NCBI GenBank assembly: GCA_948567375.1
Contig: OX419756.1
Span: 41,492,333 to 41,556,332 of the forward strand
Origin: Lunularia cruciata
Lineage: Eukaryota; Streptophyta; Marchantiopsida; Lunulariales; Lunulariaceae
Direction: 5' to 3'
DNA: 64,000 bases
Part shown: piece by piece, positions 60,795-64,000 of the stretch
Layout: each line of letters opens with the position of its first letter
How positions within the stretch are numbered: the stretch's first letter is position 1
The notes under the pieces: model-generated
The model's input: only the letters and a program-made list of their open reading frames with translations
What the model was told of the DNA's origin: nothing
The model's database searches: none
Position numbers and translations under genes: made by a program

Positions 60795-60990
60795 AGAAGT
60801 TGTTAGGATCTCCCAACTATGGTGTTACGCACAGTTCACCGTATTGGCAGAGATTCTGAAGTCGGTGTCTGTGCAGCACAGGCCAAAGTATCACTTTCTC
60901 ACGCCTTCGGAAAAGCATTGGCTTTTTGTGGCACATGCTTTGCAGAAGCATATCGCAGCAGGCGCAGGAGGCGTTTGGCTTACAGTAAGA
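60795..60990 (+). pseudogene. Exon-like coding fragment, family not recognised
   Basis: One frame reads ISQLWCYAQFTVLAEILKSV and then YHFLTPSEKHWLFVAHALQK, ending near ACAGTAAGA, which would be a good splice donor at 60989. Codon make-up is protein-like and unlike the AT-rich repeats to the left. No matching upstream or downstream exon was found, so it may be a captured or leftover exon. Confidence 0.35.
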
Positions 60991-61503
60991 CAGGGCTGAA
61001 CGTTGGGGGCGGCCACGTGATTTGCAAACTTGCAAATTCACGTTAGAAAAGCCACCAGATCCTTATACACCTCGATAGACCCAGAGAGAAAGTGAGTGGA
61101 AATGGTGTCAAAGTATGCACTCTGAGTGCGAAAGCGAGCATTCATGTTTCTACAGTGGTGTCCAATTTTCTATTTTGCAAAATCCGATTTGATGTCTATT
61201 ATGCAACCAGCGATGTACTGTTCCCTGGTGATCGGTGAGATGACATCAGCACACTAGGTTGTTTTACGAGGCAATCGGTTTGGACTTTAACGGTCACGTG
61301 GAGAGTGGATTGAAGTACAGAATATCGGTTGAAATCAACCAATTAGACAATCTCTATGCATGACTAGGACAAGTCCATTTAGGTTCTTTTGGAAAGGCAA
61401 TCTGTTTGGACCAAACCTGGTCACTTAGACAGTCGATTGAGGTACAGAATATCAGTTGAAACCATCCGGTTAAATAAGCTCAATACGTGACTACGACAGG
61501 TGA

Positions 61504-61773
61504 TTAATCATGAGCTGGTACTTTCAGCTCTGGATGCTGCTCACCTTTGGAGCTTCGCTCACGTTTTAGGAAAGTTTCGAGGTACTGGCTGTCAGCTGCA
61601 AGCCAGGTTTTCACGAGCTCACCCCTCTTCTCGAGTTTGACGATTCTTTCGGGATTGTTATTGCTTGCGCCAATACCCACAAAGCTCCCTTCCTTTTTTG
61701 GTCGCCTTTTTCTCTTTGTAGTCCCATGCACTGATGGCACGTCAACCAACAAGCTCGCGCTTTTCCAAATCTA
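61504..61773 (-). CDS. Hypothetical basic protein, probable last exon
   Basis: The minus-strand frame runs about 86 codons to a stop at 61504, after a possible splice acceptor (GTTAG) near 61774. It contains a basic patch TTKRKRRPKKEGSF, which could be a nuclear localisation signal, then VKLEKRGELVKTWLAADSQ. The composition is protein-like, but no family is recognised and no upstream exon could be placed. It could also be a pseudogene piece. Confidence 0.4.
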
Positions 61774-62077
61774 ACTAGATTCGTAGACCCTCCTGATGTG
61801 TTCAGGTTTTATTGTAGGATCAAAGACATGTTCAGAGGTCAAGATGGACAGTCGACACAGTTTACTGTCTTTGGATACTAGATGGCCACTTCTTAGACGG
61901 ATCACGTTGCAGTTTAAAATTCACTCTGCTTCGGTCATTGTCAAATTAAACTCTGATCCCTGTCATCAGACAACGGATAAATTTGCAGTTGTATAGTTCC
62001 GAATGAGAAGATACCTAGTCCACGGGGATTCGACGGGGCTGCCATACAAATGTGAACGATGAAAATGCAGAGTCACA

Positions 62078-62118
62078 GCGCATACTAGGATTGTGCTAAG
62101 CACAATCCTAGTATGCGC
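62078..62118. other. Perfect 18-bp hairpin
   Basis: The arms 62078-62095 and 62101-62118 (left arm GCGCATACTAGGATTGTG) are exact reverse complements around the 5-base loop CTAAG. It lies in gene-like DNA between the hypothetical protein and the desaturase. The stem is too short for a typical plant microRNA precursor. Confidence 0.9.
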
Positions 62119-63094
62119 ACTGCTTGCCCCGCATAAAACCAATACAGCAAAGAAGGGAATTCATCAGTTAGTATCTTTATCAGTACTAATATCCACTTGT
62201 GACCACGGCATAGGAACTTTACACATCACATGCTTCCCTTCAGGTAAATTCGTCGCTGGATGTCATTTTGATCGAGAAGTAATCGTACAAGATAGGGTGC
62301 TAGCTCTAGAAAGATACTACCGTAGAGAGTGCTAGTAGAAATAGACAAACTTGAACCTTCTAAATGAACTGGTTGCATTACCATCGAAAGCGCAGCCTGT
62401 GAGACATTAAACCATCAACAGTACATCCGCGCGGAAAATATGACTCGAGGAAGCACTGCATGTCATGTGAAGACGCAAGTCACAAAATTAAGGAACAAGA
62501 CGTAGCTGCCAGTGCGTATGTTCAGCACAACACTGGAACTATGTTCTTGATCCTTGTAATTACTTTGTAGGTCAAAGGACAAGTGTGTAGGCACAGGAAT
62601 ATTCACCAATATGCTGGAACCAAATATTGTGTCAACAAAATCTAGCCTATCAGCATCAGAGTTCTTTGGAGTCAGCTGACGAGCTTCAAAACCTGAAGCT
62701 TACTATGAGAATCAATGATGTTGAAGGAGAATTCGCTGGTAAGTTGAGCTGCCCTTTGGAGGTCCCACTTCCGCGAACTTCTAATTGTCCAGGAGGGGCG
62801 GGAGCTGCTCAATGGATACTTGTATATCCGTTTTGCTTTCTTCCGGAACATTTCTTACAACTCTCACATGCTTATTCCCAACGCCCACACCTGGTGTAAA
62901 GATAGTTAGAGCAGATGTTTATCCGTAGATCAGTGTTTGGAAACAGTAGATACATCTAGCAGAACAACGCCAATTGAAATAATAACTAGCACAGAAACCA
63001 CACACTTAAACTAAAACCATAAGTTGCGGTAGTGAGGATTACGACCATACCTTCAACTAGAAACGTGAAAGTGCAAGCCCCATGAAATGCAGTA
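62119..63094. other. Region 3' of the desaturase gene
   Basis: No supported gene. The 90-codon frame at 62627-62899 is unrecognised. The part next to 63095 should hold the desaturase 3' UTR. Confidence 0.4.
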
Positions 63095-64000
63095 TCAGCC
63101 ATCCAGTCGAAGTCCATCTTGTAGTCCGACATTTTTCAGATGTTGAAAATGTGCCTTCAGGGCCGCCCAGAACTGTCCCCAACAAGATCGAATTAGGACG
63201 AGATATTCCGACGTATATCGGGGTGAGTAAACTGCTTGTGTTGAACAAGTGAAGCAAGTTGCATGATCTAGGTACATAGCTGTCTTAAGTAAATATATCC
63301 AAATTCTGTTCTTCCACAGGCAGAACAACCATTTTACTGGAGAATTTTCTGCATGTGATGAGAGTACTCACTGTGGGATAGGAGGTATACAGCACGTTGA
63401 ACTCGTCACAGGTAGCCTTCACGATTGGTTGAATCTTAGGGTAGTGGACATGACAAATTCCCGGAAAAAGATGGTGCTCGATCTACATAAACCACATCTT
63501 GAACACGTTAAAAGAACTGGCGGTTTCACGCTTGGTTGAATGACGTGATTAGCTGTAATGTTAAATTGTAGTTAAGTTGAAACACGAACTCACCTGATGG
63601 TTGAGACCCCCACTAATATGCGTCCAAAACATCGATCTTGAGCTGAAATTGGTGGTAGTTCTCACCTGAAAAGCCATAGTCAACAAGAAGTTCAATCACG
63701 TCCAAATCGTAGAAAGATTCAAGAGTACATCTTCACAAACAATCTCCAGGAGAACGAGCAATTGGGCATTCAAGCTATGTATCATAGTTCCTTGCAACTG
63801 ATAAATTCAGAAAAGCGGAGACAAAAGAGAATTCTGAGTTGATTGCACGGTAGCCATGTTCAGCACCTGCATTTCAGCCCAGCCAGAAGGAATCTTTGCT
63901 TTCCCATCATCTGTCTCTACAACAGGAAAAACTGCATCATCGACGACGTGTGCTACTTGAAAGAAGAGAGCAAGAGTCCACCCTGCTACCAACTGCATAC
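63095..64000 (-). CDS. DES5: Front-end fatty acid desaturase, probable delta-5 (C-terminal four exons)
   Basis: Exons on the minus strand are 63867 to the window edge (the exon start may lie at 63992), 63594-63665, 63372-63482 and 63095-63172, all joined by GT-AG introns and ending in TGA. They encode QLVAGWTLALFFQVAHVVDD, RSMFWTHISGGLNHQ, IEHHLFPGICHVHYPKIQ and FWAALKAHFQHLKNVGLQ, ending in DGLRLDG. The third histidine box has glutamine for the first histidine (QIEHH), the mark of front-end desaturases, and an intron splits it between Q and I. The enzyme acts in the ER membrane and inserts a double bond between an existing one and the carboxyl end of C20 acyl chains, on the way to arachidonic and eicosapentaenoic acids. 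The cytochrome b5 domain and first two histidine boxes lie outside the window. The delta-5 assignment rests on remembered similarity to Marchantia polymorpha DES5. Confidence 0.9.

Noticed and set aside
1-64000. tRNA, rRNA or snoRNA genes
   Set aside because: No cloverleaf with a proper T-loop (GGTTCGANTCC) or other structural RNA signature could be defended by eye; matches to GGTTCGAA fall inside exons.
1-64000. A functional gene cluster linking the lipase and desaturase
   Set aside because: They are 39 kb apart, on opposite strands, with unrelated genes and a repeat block between, and plants rarely cluster these functions.

Overview
The window looks like nuclear DNA of a land plant, most likely a Marchantia-type liverwort. 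It carries intron-rich plant genes. The partial fatty-acid desaturase at the right end reads almost like the C-terminus of the Marchantia polymorpha delta-5 desaturase as I remember it; a few residues differ, so a related species or a paralogue is possible. No organelle, bacterial or intact viral gene is seen.

Layout. From 1 to 31 kb the DNA is a gene-containing mosaic of mixed composition. In order it holds TRM6 (tRNA m1A58 methyltransferase subunit, + strand, 5' end cut by the window), a U-box protein (+, 8.2-10.2 kb), a block of truncated non-LTR retrotransposon (LINE) pieces (15.6-20.6 kb), an oil-body-type class 3 lipase (+, 21.6-24.2 kb) and a one-exon F-box/kelch-like gene (-, 27.7-29.3 kb). 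Many short tandem duplications lie between these genes, and one overlaps the last codons of the F-box gene.

From about 31.3 to 60.7 kb the DNA is AT-rich and almost all decayed repeats. It holds a Copia remnant, two solo LTRs of one family in opposite orientation (39.3 and 58.0 kb), a broken Ty3/Gypsy chromovirus with both LTRs (40.06-47.77 kb), a 2.2-kb insertion inside it that carries a 133-bp satellite, a foldback element, long TA and TC microsatellites, and two stretches of decayed minus-strand coding sequence of unknown family. The last 3.3 kb returns to gene-like DNA and ends in the last four exons of the front-end desaturase (- strand).

The recognised genes are ordinary housekeeping or lipid genes and do not form a pathway cluster, although the lipase and the desaturase both act on lipids. 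I see no convincing new biological system. The items most worth a second look are the nested satellite, the solo-LTR pair, the F-box gene tail inside a tandem duplication, the unknown repeat-borne proteins and several perfect hairpins. Gene models were built by eye from splice signals, reading-frame continuity and remembered family sequences; no search was run.
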